Position numbers and translations under genes: made by a program. DNA of 64,000 nt. Origin: Acinetobacter sp. XH1741 (GTDB lineage: Bacteria; Pseudomonadota; Gammaproteobacteria; Pseudomonadales; Moraxellaceae). Shown piece by piece: positions 17,805 to 26,209 of this stretch (positions are counted from its first letter, which is position 1; each line of letters opens with the position of its first letter). Under the pieces are notes generated by a model, which was given only the letters and a program-made list of their open reading frames with translations, did no database searches and was not told the origin of the DNA. The stretch covers positions 2,790,001-2,854,000 of the forward strand of contig NZ_CP157428.1 of NCBI RefSeq assembly GCF_041021895.1. The letters are read 5' to 3'.

Positions 17805-18710
17805 ATGCTTTCACTAAAATCATTACAGTGCTTCGTTACATTGGTAAAAACTAAAAGTTTTACCCGTACTGCTGAAGAGTTGTATCTGACTCAACCCACT
17901 ATTAGTAAAATATTACAGCAGCTTGAAGAGCAGCTTCAGGTACAGCTTTTGGTTAAACCCGATCACGGCCGTAAAAGACAAATTGAATTAACTGAAATTG
18001 GAGAGCGCATTTATCAACATGCGATCGAGCTTCTTCAGGCAGAACAGAACATCTTTCTTGAAATTGAAAATTATCAACAATTAAAAACAGGAACTTTAAA
18101 ACTTGGCGTTCCGCCTTTAGGCTCGCAGCTCTTAACGACTGCTCTATTTGATTATCATCAGCAATTACCAGATATTGAATTGGCTTTTATGGAGGTTGGT
18201 TCACGCGGTATTGAGCAAGCTTTGCTTAACAATGAGTTGGACGTTGGCGTGTTATTGCAGCCTTTTGATGAGCAAATCTTTAATAGCATTGAGCTATGTA
18301 ACTACCCTTTAATGGTTCTTTTACATCGTGATGCCACTTGGGCAACCCGTAAAAAAATAAATCTAGAAGAGCTACAACACCAATCATTTTTGATGTTTCC
18401 AGAAAATTTCTCTTTAAACAGTATTATTCTCGATGCCTGTAAGCAGCATGGTTTCTACCCAACCATTGCTTGCCGAACCAGCCAATGGCACCTCTTGGCA
18501 GATATGGTGTTACAACGCATGGGAATTGCTCTCTTGCCACAATATTATACTGACATGCTTGACCCTAGTTTATTTGCAGCAGTACCGCTTGAAAAACCAA
18601 ATATTCAATGGCACTTAGTCATGGCTTGGAAAAAGAATCTTCCTGTCTCACCAGCAGTGCAGGCGTGGCTTAGTATTGTTCGTCAGCATTTTCAGCACAT
18701 TAAGCCCTAA
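17805..18710 (+). CDS. LysR-family regulator (CidR-like)
   Basis: This 301-residue LysR-type regulator has the N-terminal helix-turn-helix LVKTKSFTRTAEELYLTQPTISKILQQLEEQL and a standard periplasmic-binding-like sensor domain (LKLGVPPLGSQLLT onward). Divergence from the LrgAB-like operon is the usual arrangement of CidR. It is therefore the probable activator of that pair. The operator-like palindrome at 17772-17792 lies in the shared control region. Confidence 0.85.
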   Translation: MLSLKSLQCFVTLVKTKSFTRTAEELYLTQPTISKILQQLEEQLQVQLLVKPDHGRKRQIELTEIGERIYQHAIELLQAEQNIFLEIENYQQLKTGTLKLGVPPLGSQLLTTALFDYHQQLPDIELAFMEVGSRGIEQALLNNELDVGVLLQPFDEQIFNSIELCNYPLMVLLHRDATWATRKKINLEELQHQSFLMFPENFSLNSIILDACKQHGFYPTIACRTSQWHLLADMVLQRMGIALLPQYYTDMLDPSLFAAVPLEKPNIQWHLVMAWKKNLPVSPAVQAWLSIVRQHFQHIKP

Positions 18711-18831
18711 CGTTGAACACTGAAATGGCTTAATTCAAAAACCGATAAAGCTTTTCCACAAAAAAGCTACCCAATCTTGGATCAGCTCACTTAGACTAGA
18801 TCCGAATTGTTTTATGACATGGACAATAACA

Positions 18832-19458
18832 ATGAATAATGAACATTTTAAGCTGTACACAGATTCACAATTTCTAAGCCCCTACGCGTTTACAGTTTTT
18901 GTAGGGCTACATGAAAAACAAATTCCATTTGAAATAGCGACCATCAACTTAGGCCAGCAAGGCCAGTTAGAAAAATCTTATGTAGCAAAGTCATTAACTG
19001 CCAAAGTGCCTGTACTTGAGCATAACGATTTTGCCTTATCAGAATCTTCTGCCATTTTGGAATATTTAGAAGAGCTTTATCCAAACACATCTATTTATCC
19101 AAAAGATATTCAAGCACGCGCAAGAGCAAGACAAATTCAGGCATGGCTCCGATCGGACTTAGTAGCACTAAGAACTGAACGTCCAACCGATGTTGTTTTT
19201 ATTCAGCCCACGTCCACTCCACTTTCAGAAGAAGGCAAAAAAGCAGCCGAGAAACTTTTCTTTGTTGCAGAAAAACTTCTCGCGCCTGATGCCGAATTTC
19301 TTTTTGGTTCATGGAGCATTGTGGATGCTGAACTTGCCCTAATGTTGCAACGCCTTATTCAAAATGGTGATGCTGTACCAGAGCGCCTAAAAAATTATGC
19401 ATTACAGCAATGGCAACGACCGACCGTACAAAAATGGCTTGCCTTACGACATAAATAA
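18832..19458 (+). CDS. yfcF: Glutathione S-transferase, YfcF-like
   Basis: This 208-residue cytosolic glutathione transferase is closest by eye to E. coli YfcF. The shared blocks include LSESSAILEYLEELYP, the RARARQIQAWLRSDL start of the helical domain, and RTERPTDVVF. YfcF has glutathione transferase and peroxidase activity. The start was set at ATG 18832 (MNNEHFKLYTD); an in-frame ATG six codons upstream is possible, and neither has a strong ribosome site. It lies 33 bases before a second, YghU-like transferase, so the two are probably co-transcribed. Confidence 0.88.
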   Translation: MNNEHFKLYTDSQFLSPYAFTVFVGLHEKQIPFEIATINLGQQGQLEKSYVAKSLTAKVPVLEHNDFALSESSAILEYLEELYPNTSIYPKDIQARARARQIQAWLRSDLVALRTERPTDVVFIQPTSTPLSEEGKKAAEKLFFVAEKLLAPDAEFLFGSWSIVDAELALMLQRLIQNGDAVPERLKNYALQQWQRPTVQKWLALRHK

Positions 19459-19491
19459 ATCCTTATATTTACACCAAACACGAGATAAAAA

Positions 19492-20340
19492 ATGAGTGAT
19501 TCAAACTATATTCCTCCACAAGTTTGGCAATGGACTGGAGAGAAAACCGATTTAAACCAACCTACTTCTGGTGCGCGTTACGAGCATACACTTCCAGTAG
19601 GGAAACATCCGCTCCAGCTCTACTCTTTAGCAACGCCTAATGGTCAAAAAGTCACTATTTTGCTAGAAGAGCTTTTAGCATTAGGACATCAAGATGCTGA
19701 ATATGATGCTTGGTTGATTAAAATCGGTGAAGGACAGCAATTTGGTAGTGGCTTTGTCGAAGTTAATCCAAACTCTAAAATTCCAGCATTGGTTGACCAT
19801 AGCCAAAACCCACCATTAAGAGTGTTTGAATCTGGCTCAATTTTGCTTTACTTGGCTGAAAAATTTAAAGCTTTCATTCCAACTGATATTGCAGCACGTA
19901 CTGAATGCCTCAATTGGTTATTCTGGCAAATGGGCAGCGCGCCTTACCTAGGTGGTGGTTTTGGGCATTTTTATGCTTATGCACCCGTTAAAATTGAATA
20001 TGCGGTTAACCGCTTTGCCTTGGAAACAAAACGTTTACTTGATGTGTTAGATAAGCATCTAGCAAAGCATGAATATTTGGCTGGTTCTGAATATAGCATC
20101 GCTGATATTGCAGCATTCCCTTGGTATGGTGGTCTTGTTAAAAACTGGGTGTATAACGGCGCGGAGTTTTTAGGCGTCGATCAGTATAAAAATGTTCAAC
20201 GTTGGGCAGATGCGATTTTAGCGCGCCCTGCGGTACAACGCGGGCGTATGGTCAACCGCACCTTTGGCGATTTAGCCACACAGTTGCATGAACGCCATGA
20301 TGCAAGTGATTTTGAGACGAAGACTCAAGATAAAGTTTAA
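19492..20340 (+). CDS. yghU: Glutathione-dependent disulfide-bond oxidoreductase, YghU-like
   Basis: This 282-residue Nu-class glutathione transferase acts on organic hydroperoxides and disulfides with two bound glutathiones. It matches E. coli YghU along its length, including the N-terminal VWQWTG block, LPVGKHPLQLYSLATPNGQK, VEVNPNSKIPAL, FESGSILLYLAEK, LGGGFGHFYAYAPVKIEYA and the terminal ERHDASDFET. It is the second gene of the pair and is followed by a strong terminator. Confidence 0.92.
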   Translation: MSDSNYIPPQVWQWTGEKTDLNQPTSGARYEHTLPVGKHPLQLYSLATPNGQKVTILLEELLALGHQDAEYDAWLIKIGEGQQFGSGFVEVNPNSKIPALVDHSQNPPLRVFESGSILLYLAEKFKAFIPTDIAARTECLNWLFWQMGSAPYLGGGFGHFYAYAPVKIEYAVNRFALETKRLLDVLDKHLAKHEYLAGSEYSIADIAAFPWYGGLVKNWVYNGAEFLGVDQYKNVQRWADAILARPAVQRGRMVNRTFGDLATQLHERHDASDFETKTQDKV

Positions 20341-20356
20341 TCGTCATTGTTAAAAT

Positions 20357-20387
20357 AAAACCCACTTTTGATCAGACAGTGGGTTTT
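20357..20387 (+). terminator. Terminator after the yghU-like gene
   Basis: Inverted repeat AAAACCCACT / AGTGGGTTTT with an 11-base loop. The T-rich ends allow it to serve both the yghU-like gene and the convergent DUF2000 gene. Confidence 0.8.
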
Positions 20388-20407
20388 ATAATCTTCCAAT
20401 AAAAACC

Positions 20408-20815
20408 TTATTGATGCAAAGAAAGCCCTTTAATTGCCTTATCAACTGCTTTTTTAGGCCCTCTTAACGCCACTCCAACTAAATTTAATTGATTCGCATC
20501 TTCAGCCAAAAAGACAGCTCGATTATCCTCATCATTTCCTGTAGAAAACATGGCATGTACATAGGGAACTATCGTTAAATCTTGCTCAATTCCTTTGCGG
20601 TGCGCTTTTTGTAGACCAGCTAACTCCCCCTCAAAAACTAAGATTGGCTGCCCTAGCATATTGCCATACTCATAACCATTGGCATCGATATAAGGCTTAC
20701 CCAACATTTCAGGTACAGCAGAGGCAATCCCCGTTGCCAAAAAAGCTACCACATTTAATCTCTGCCACGTCGCTAGATCATTACGGACAATCAACGCAAT
20801 TTTTGTGTCAAACAT
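20408..20815 (-). CDS. DUF2000-family protein
   Basis: This 135-residue protein has the DUF2000 start FDTKIALIVRNDLATWQRLNVVAFLATG and the middle stretch YGNMLGQPILVF. The family is of unknown function; its fold resembles peptidyl-tRNA hydrolase 2. It diverges from a LysE-type exporter across a gap with a perfect 16-bp inverted repeat. An AraC regulator follows the exporter. DUF2000 genes often sit near AraC regulators and exporters, so the three may form one response unit; this is inference. Confidence 0.82.
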   Translation of the reverse strand: MFDTKIALIVRNDLATWQRLNVVAFLATGIASAVPEMLGKPYIDANGYEYGNMLGQPILVFEGELAGLQKAHRKGIEQDLTIVPYVHAMFSTGNDEDNRAVFLAEDANQLNLVGVALRGPKKAVDKAIKGLSLHQ

Positions 20816-20875
20816 AACCCTCTATCCTGAGTCATAACTTTAAGTCACTCATCATGACTCATTCAGGTTTTTCTC

Positions 20876-20917
20876 GTCTTGTACGTTTGTGCGGAAGTCA
20901 TCACAAACGTACAAGAC
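20876..20917. promoter_or_regulatory. Perfect 16-bp inverted repeat between DUF2000 and LysE genes
   Basis: Left arm GTCTTGTACGTTTGTG and right arm CACAAACGTACAAGAC are exact reverse complements separated by 10 bases. The element starts 61 bases upstream of the DUF2000 start and ends 52 bases before the LysE start. It therefore lies in both 5' regions and is not a terminator of either gene. Length and symmetry suggest an operator, possibly for the AraC-type regulator nearby, or a hairpin in the 5' leader. Confidence 0.6.
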
Positions 20918-20969
20918 CATAAATTTACGAGTCACTATGCTGAGTTGTTTTTATTTCAGTAGATACGTT

Positions 20970-21572
20970 ATGGAAATCTTTTTTTATACCTTGAGTGTGA
21001 TGTATAGCCCCGGTCCAGTAAATTTTATGGGGCTAAACGCTGGGCTAACAGGACAATTCAAAAAAACGATTTATTTTTTTATAGGTGTCGGTTGTGCAAT
21101 GCTGATGCTATTCATGATTTTTGGATATATCGGCGCCGCGATCATTCCACAAAATGCCTTGCACTATATTGCCTTGTTCGGTGCACTTTATACGTTTTAT
21201 CTTTCATATCAAATGCTAAAGTCAGATATCGATATTAGGGATGAAGCTACTGAAGTTCAGGCACTTTCGTTCTGGAATGGTTTTTGGATACAAGCTTTAA
21301 ATCCGAAAGGAATTTTAGTGATTTTGCCTGTTACAACCATTATGTACCCCACAACACATATTACTGGCATTCAAATCTTTTTAGTGTCATTGCTCATTTC
21401 GATAGGTGCCGCAGGCGCACCCTGCCTTTACTCTTGGGCAGGTGCAGTGTTAGGTAAAAAAATTAAAAATAAAATCTGGTTTAATCGTATAAACAAAGCC
21501 ATGGGAACAATGCTGATCATTTCTGGCATATTTATGCTTTATGATTTTTTGAAAGGTATGCATCTAATTTAA
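20970..21572 (+). CDS. LysE-family exporter
   Basis: This 200-residue inner-membrane exporter is of the LysE/RhtB type, with six hydrophobic segments. The N-terminal motif SVMYSPGPVNFMGLNAGL corresponds to the conserved PGP motif, and FWNGFWIQALNPKGILVILP to the NPK motif of the family. Substrates are usually amino acids or small amines. The start was placed at ATG 20970; a longer frame from 20889 would begin inside the 16-bp inverted repeat. An AraC regulator is convergent downstream. Confidence 0.85.
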   Translation: MEIFFYTLSVMYSPGPVNFMGLNAGLTGQFKKTIYFFIGVGCAMLMLFMIFGYIGAAIIPQNALHYIALFGALYTFYLSYQMLKSDIDIRDEATEVQALSFWNGFWIQALNPKGILVILPVTTIMYPTTHITGIQIFLVSLLISIGAAGAPCLYSWAGAVLGKKIKNKIWFNRINKAMGTMLIISGIFMLYDFLKGMHLI

Positions 21573-21621
21573 GATAAAGTCTATGTCAGCCTAAAAACAA
21601 ATTGACTTTTGAATAGCTTGC

Positions 21622-22440
21622 TTAAGAAGATAGCTTATTGATCATCCGCCATCTGGCTGGCGTTAAACCGAACGCTTTTAGAAAATGACGTGTCATATGG
21701 CTTTGATCAAAAAAACCTGCAATTAAAGAAGCTTGAGTCAAAGACTCTCCATACATTAAACAAGACTTTACTACTTCCAATCTACGCATAGTCATATATC
21801 GATGTGGACTTGTACCAAATAGCAATCGGAAGTCCCGTGAAAGACTCCAGCGGTCTCGTCCAACATTTTTTTCAATATCATCTAAAGAGATATTTTCATA
21901 TAAAGAGGCATGTATAAATTCTCTAGCACGCTCCGCTGCGACATAGTCATAAGTATGTGAGGTACGCTGATTATTACCAGAAATATCGTAAAGCGTGGTT
22001 GCCAAATCATAGAGAGCATCTTGATTCTCTAAAAGGTCAATATGTTGATCCATTCCTTGCAATAAAACATCAGTTGCCTTAAATAACCGAGGGTCCTGAC
22101 TCAACCCATTCTCAAAAAATGGTAAAGGTTTACCCTTCATAATTTCCTGTAGCATTGCAGGTTTTATATATACCATCCGGTATCTAAAACCGTCTCGCGT
22201 ACCTGACTCTCCATCATGTTTTTCATCAGGATGTATAACCATGGTCATGCCCGGCTGGCTATGTTTCATCTCTCCGCGGTAATGAAAGCTTTGCACACCC
22301 GTTAATGTTCGACCAATTGCAAAAGTATCATGACGATGCGACTCGTAAGCATGATCGGTAAAAAATGCTTCTATTCTTTCCAGACTATCTGGGTCAGAGT
22401 CCCTGACAATCCAATCACTTGCATTGGGTAGTTCAATCAC
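21622..22440 (-). CDS. AraC-family regulator
   Basis: This 272-residue regulator has an N-terminal cupin-like sensor domain (SHRHDTFAIGRTLTGVQSF ... MVIHPDEKHDGE) and a C-terminal pair of helix-turn-helix units (SLDDIEKNVGRDRWSLSRDF and LTQASLIAGFFDQSHMTRHFLKAFG, followed by TPARWR). It lies tail-to-tail with the LysE-type gene and may control it and the DUF2000 gene. The inducer is unknown. Confidence 0.88.
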   Translation of the reverse strand: MIELPNASDWIVRDSDPDSLERIEAFFTDHAYESHRHDTFAIGRTLTGVQSFHYRGEMKHSQPGMTMVIHPDEKHDGESGTRDGFRYRMVYIKPAMLQEIMKGKPLPFFENGLSQDPRLFKATDVLLQGMDQHIDLLENQDALYDLATTLYDISGNNQRTSHTYDYVAAERAREFIHASLYENISLDDIEKNVGRDRWSLSRDFRLLFGTSPHRYMTMRRLEVVKSCLMYGESLTQASLIAGFFDQSHMTRHFLKAFGLTPARWRMINKLSS

Positions 22441-22500
22441 ATATTCACCAAAATTTTATATGTGCTAGAGAGCATTCTACCTATACGTTATACGCTATCG

Positions 22501-23403
22501 TTATTTTGAAAAATAGCCTGTATATAACTCACTCAGCCAAGCGACAAAAACTCGTACGCGTGGCGAGAGCTGCCTGTGCTGCGGATATAAAGCAGAAACT
22601 GACATCTTCGGGATTTGCCATTCAGATAAAACCTCAACCAGTTGCCCGTCTTTTAACTCATTCGCTACATGATAGCGCGGGACCTGAATTAAACCTGCCC
22701 CACGTAAAGCAGATAATACATAGTTTTCAGCATCATTTACCGCGATCCAGCTTTTCAAAAAATAATCTTGTTTTTTGCCATTCACCATCAATTCAAATGG
22801 ATAATTCCGCCCGCCAGATGTCGAAAAGAAATTAACACAATAATGTGATAACAAATCCTCTGGTTGCTGAGGTGTTCCATGTTTATTTAAATAGTCAGGA
22901 CTTGCACAAATGACTTGTGGCATATCAACCAAATGTCTAGCAATTAAAGTGGAATCATCCAAACGTCCCGCTCTCACCACACAGTCTATCCCTTCCCTAA
23001 TCAGATCAACCAAGCGATCACCCGTACTAATTACAAGTTCAATGTCGGGATATAACTCGTGAAATTGGTCGATATTCGGTAAAACAATTTTAGTCGCATG
23101 TGCACCTGATAAATCGATACGTAGTAAACCACGGGGCTGAGCAATTACATTACGTAAGGACGATTCGGCATCATCGAGTTCCGATAATATTTGTGTACAA
23201 CGCTCATAAAATGCCTGTCCATCTAGTGATGGCCTTACATGCCGAGTCGTCCGCTCTAGCAAACGACACTGTAAATTATTCTCTAACTCTTTAATGGCAT
23301 TACTTGCTGTAGCGCGTGGGATATTTAGCTGATCGGCTGCCTGACTAAAACTACCCAGCTCTACGATGCGGGTAAAAAGTTGCAAGGTATCAAATTTATC
23401 CAT
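22501..23403 (-). CDS. LysR-family regulator
   Basis: This 300-residue LysR-type regulator has the helix-turn-helix IVELGSFSQAADQLNIPRATASNAIKELE at the N-terminus. The sensor domain contains REGIDCVVRAGRLDDSTLIARHL, typical of the group that controls short-chain dehydrogenases and efflux genes. It is divergent from the SDR gene at 23529 across 125 bases, so that gene is the likely target. Confidence 0.87.
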   Translation of the reverse strand: MDKFDTLQLFTRIVELGSFSQAADQLNIPRATASNAIKELENNLQCRLLERTTRHVRPSLDGQAFYERCTQILSELDDAESSLRNVIAQPRGLLRIDLSGAHATKIVLPNIDQFHELYPDIELVISTGDRLVDLIREGIDCVVRAGRLDDSTLIARHLVDMPQVICASPDYLNKHGTPQQPEDLLSHYCVNFFSTSGGRNYPFELMVNGKKQDYFLKSWIAVNDAENYVLSALRGAGLIQVPRYHVANELKDGQLVEVLSEWQIPKMSVSALYPQHRQLSPRVRVFVAWLSELYTGYFSK

Positions 23404-23528
23404 GGTGCTCGCTTTTAACCCTGTCCATTATTAATAAATATGGAATTATCTTATCCAATTATGAAGATTTATCCCATATTTCTATATTATTAAAATAAGC
23501 CATACCTACTTAAACAGGCAATCTAAAA

Positions 23529-24266
23529 ATGAATATTTCAAAAAAAACAGCTCTTGTTACTGGTGCTTCACGCGGTATTGGTCGTGCTATTGCAGAACGT
23601 TTAGCTCAAGATGGTTTTTATGTGATTGTTAACTATGCTGGCAATGCAACTCATGCCCAAGCAGCTGTAGATCACATTATTGAGCAAGGTGGCCAAGCCT
23701 CTACTATTCAAGCCGATGTTGCAAATGAACATGATGTCAGCCGTTTATTTCAAGAAGCAAAAGCCATTAACGGTCAATTAGATGTCGTGGTTCATAGTGC
23801 GGGGATTATGCCTATGGCAAAAATTACACCTGAAGCTCTGCCTGATTTCGATAAAGTAATTCATACCAATTTACGTGGTGCATTTTTAATATTGGCGCAT
23901 GCAGCCGAAACAGTGCCAGATGGTGGTCGAATTATTACGCTTTCAACGAGTGTAATTGCTAAATCTTTTCCGGCATATGGCCCCTACATTGCTTCAAAAG
24001 CAGGTGTAGAAGGCTTGGTACATGTGTTAGCAAATGAGTTACGCGGACGCAATATCACTGTAAATGCAGTTGCGCCCGGTCCAACAGGTACTGACCTTTT
24101 TTACAATGGAAAAACTGACGAGCAGGTTTCGGCTATTGCAAAACTTGCCCCACTGGAAAGAATTGGAACACCTGAAGAAATTGCCAGTGTAGTTGCCATG
24201 CTAGCTGGTCCAGATGGACGTTGGGTAAATTCACAAGTCATTCGAGTAAATGGTGGATTTGCTTAA
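23529..24266 (+). CDS. Short-chain dehydrogenase/reductase
   Basis: This 245-residue NAD(P)-dependent oxidoreductase has a classical SDR layout. It has TGASRGIGRAIAERL for cofactor binding, HSAG in place of NNAG, the catalytic serine in LSTSV, and YIASK with catalytic Tyr and Lys. The C-terminal NAVAPGPTGTDLF loop fits FabG-like members that accept small carbonyl substrates. The substrate is unknown. The gene is divergent from a LysR regulator. Confidence 0.9.
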   Translation: MNISKKTALVTGASRGIGRAIAERLAQDGFYVIVNYAGNATHAQAAVDHIIEQGGQASTIQADVANEHDVSRLFQEAKAINGQLDVVVHSAGIMPMAKITPEALPDFDKVIHTNLRGAFLILAHAAETVPDGGRIITLSTSVIAKSFPAYGPYIASKAGVEGLVHVLANELRGRNITVNAVAPGPTGTDLFYNGKTDEQVSAIAKLAPLERIGTPEEIASVVAMLAGPDGRWVNSQVIRVNGGFA

Positions 24267-24503
24267 TTTTTAAAACCGTGTGGATTATTTTAATTCACAT
24301 GGTTTTATTAACTATTAATATTATTAATCCATCAATTTTAATTAAAGAAGGATATAAGCTTAATGAATACTTTTTTATAAAAATATCCCACATTCTTATT
24401 TATCAAAATAATATATATAAATAGATATTCCTTATTTTTGCTTATATTTAAAAACGCGTAAATTGAACAATAACAATCTGAATCGAAGATAAGGATATAT
24501 TCA

Positions 24504-25013
24504 ATGAATGCAAAATTAAATACAGAAGCTCCACAAAGCTTTATCTCAAATGATTCAAATACATCCTTTTCATCTGAAGAAATTCTTTCTCAAGCACAGC
24601 AATACGCACAAGACCATGAGCTGAATTTTAGTGGCAGTTTATCACCTCATGATGCATGGCAACTCGTACAACAAGGCGAAGCTGTTTTAGTTGATGTGCG
24701 TACCAATGAAGAACGTAAATTTGTGGGTTATGTTCCTGAAAGTGTTCATGTCGCGTGGGCAACAGGCACATCCTTTAACCGCAATCCACGCTTTTTAAAA
24801 GAACTCGAATCAAAGGTCGGCAAAGATAAAACCATTCTTTTGTTATGCCGTAGTGGCAACCGTTCAGCACAGGCAGCAGAGGCCGCATTTAATGCTGGAT
24901 TTGCGCACATTTATAACGTTCTTGAAGGCTTCGAAGGCGATCTAAATGATCAGCAACAACGTAATCAGAAAAATGGCTGGCGCATCCATCAACTTCCTTG
25001 GCAACAAGACTAA
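24504..25013 (+). CDS. Rhodanese-domain sulfurtransferase of the encapsulin locus
   Basis: This 169-residue single-domain rhodanese should move sulfane sulfur through a persulfide on its active-site cysteine (Cys115 in the loop CRSGNRS). Other motifs are VLVDVRTNEERKFVGYVPES and the final NVLEGFEGD. The first 50 residues are polar and probably extended. It has an AAGGA ribosome site and is followed 18 bases later by the serine acetyltransferase gene. Rhodanese and serine acetyltransferase genes are the known companions of family 2A encapsulin/cysteine desulfurase pairs, so a role in delivering or collecting desulfurase sulfur is likely. Confidence 0.9.
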   Translation: MNAKLNTEAPQSFISNDSNTSFSSEEILSQAQQYAQDHELNFSGSLSPHDAWQLVQQGEAVLVDVRTNEERKFVGYVPESVHVAWATGTSFNRNPRFLKELESKVGKDKTILLLCRSGNRSAQAAEAAFNAGFAHIYNVLEGFEGDLNDQQQRNQKNGWRIHQLPWQQD

Positions 25014-25031
25014 TACTTTAATCAATTTTCA

Positions 25032-25973
25032 GTGAATCAAGGAAAGCTTGTGACTCAATGGAACATTAATGCGGTTGTACAAGGTTTACAACAGGCAAGG
25101 CATGACTGGCGTCAGCAACAACACAGGACCAAAGAATTTGGGGGCCGTGAACTTCCATCTAAAGAAGCTTTAAAAGCCATTTTAGATGACCTGTGCGGAA
25201 TTTTATTTCCAATGCGTTTAGGCCCTGCCGACTTACGCCAAGAAACTGAAGATTCTTATATTGCCTATACTTTAAATCGTGTACTCACAGCCTTACATGC
25301 GCAAGTACAACTGGCTTTAAATTATGAAGCAAAACGTCATTTGAGTCATTCGAATACAGTCCAACAACCCGAGGAACTTGCTCAAACTATTGTGCAGGAT
25401 TTTGCCAACACCTTGCCCTCTATACGACGTCTTTTAGACGGCGATGTGCGTGCTGCTTATGAAGGTGATCCGGCGGCGCATAGTGTGGATGAAGTATTAC
25501 TTTGCTATCCGGGCATATTTGCGATTATTCATCATCGAATTGCGCATCAGCTCTATACCCAAGTGCCTTTATTGTCTCGCATTATTTCCGAGTTGGCGCA
25601 TTCTGCAACAGGTATTGATATTCATCCGGGTGCGCAAATCGGTAAAGGATTTTTTATTGATCATGGCACAGGTGTGGTGATTGGTGAAACCAGTGTTATT
25701 GGGGAACGTGTCCGTATTTATCAGGCCGTAACCCTTGGGGCTAAACGATTTGAAACGAATGATGATGGTGGTTTGAAAAAAGACTATACACGCCATCCAA
25801 TTGTTGAAGATGACGTGGTGATCTATGCAGGTGCCACTATTTTAGGTCGTATTACGATTGGGCGAGGGTCCATTATTGGGGGGAATGTCTGGCTTACGCA
25901 TAGTGTGTCCGCAGGTAGCCAGATTTTACAGTCACCGAATGAGTCTTATCAGAAAAATCATATTGCCGGTTAA
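25032..25973 (+). CDS. Serine O-acetyltransferase (EpsC/SrpH type)
   Basis: This enzyme makes O-acetylserine from serine and acetyl-CoA, the carbon precursor of cysteine. The 313-residue protein has an N-terminal helical domain and, from about residue 190, a left-handed beta helix of hexapeptide repeats. The latter includes DIHPGAQIGKGFFIDHGTG, VIGETSVIGERVRIYQ and ATILGRITIGRGSIIGGNVWL. It is longer than housekeeping CysE and fits the type linked to SrpI encapsulins. The start codon is GTG at 25032; a second GTG follows at 25050. Cysteine made from its product would be substrate for the encapsulated desulfurase. Confidence 0.9.
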   Translation: MNQGKLVTQWNINAVVQGLQQARHDWRQQQHRTKEFGGRELPSKEALKAILDDLCGILFPMRLGPADLRQETEDSYIAYTLNRVLTALHAQVQLALNYEAKRHLSHSNTVQQPEELAQTIVQDFANTLPSIRRLLDGDVRAAYEGDPAAHSVDEVLLCYPGIFAIIHHRIAHQLYTQVPLLSRIISELAHSATGIDIHPGAQIGKGFFIDHGTGVVIGETSVIGERVRIYQAVTLGAKRFETNDDGGLKKDYTRHPIVEDDVVIYAGATILGRITIGRGSIIGGNVWLTHSVSAGSQILQSPNESYQKNHIAG

Positions 25974-26041
25974 AACTATAAATGTGAAATAAATAGATAA
26001 GGAGATGAATAAACAAAATTATGTATTAATTAAATGCTTAT

Positions 26042-26169
26042 TTCTAGTTTAAATATATTTTTATTTAAAAAATAGATAACTCATTAATAAGCCCTCAATT
26101 TAAAAAATATACAACGCTATTTTTATTTTAAAACCAGAACTAATTCTAGTTTATATGCATCCTAGAATT
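26042..26169. promoter_or_regulatory. Operator-like repeats upstream of the encapsulin gene
   Basis: The 236-base AT-rich gap before the shell gene contains TTCTAGTTTA twice (26042-26051 and 26144-26153). It also holds a perfect inverted repeat AATTCTAG (26142-26149) / CTAGAATT (26162-26169). The arm centres are 20 bases apart, two helical turns, and the second arm ends 40 bases before the shell ATG. This suggests a separate regulated promoter for shell and cargo; the binding protein is unknown. Confidence 0.4.
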
Positions 26170-26209
26170 TTTATTTTCAAAAAGCCAATGTAATAAGGAA
26201 AAATGATTC

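Noticed and set aside
24267..24503. Riboswitch or attenuator ahead of the rhodanese gene
   Set aside because: The 237-base AT-rich gap shows no convincing stem pattern or known aptamer core.
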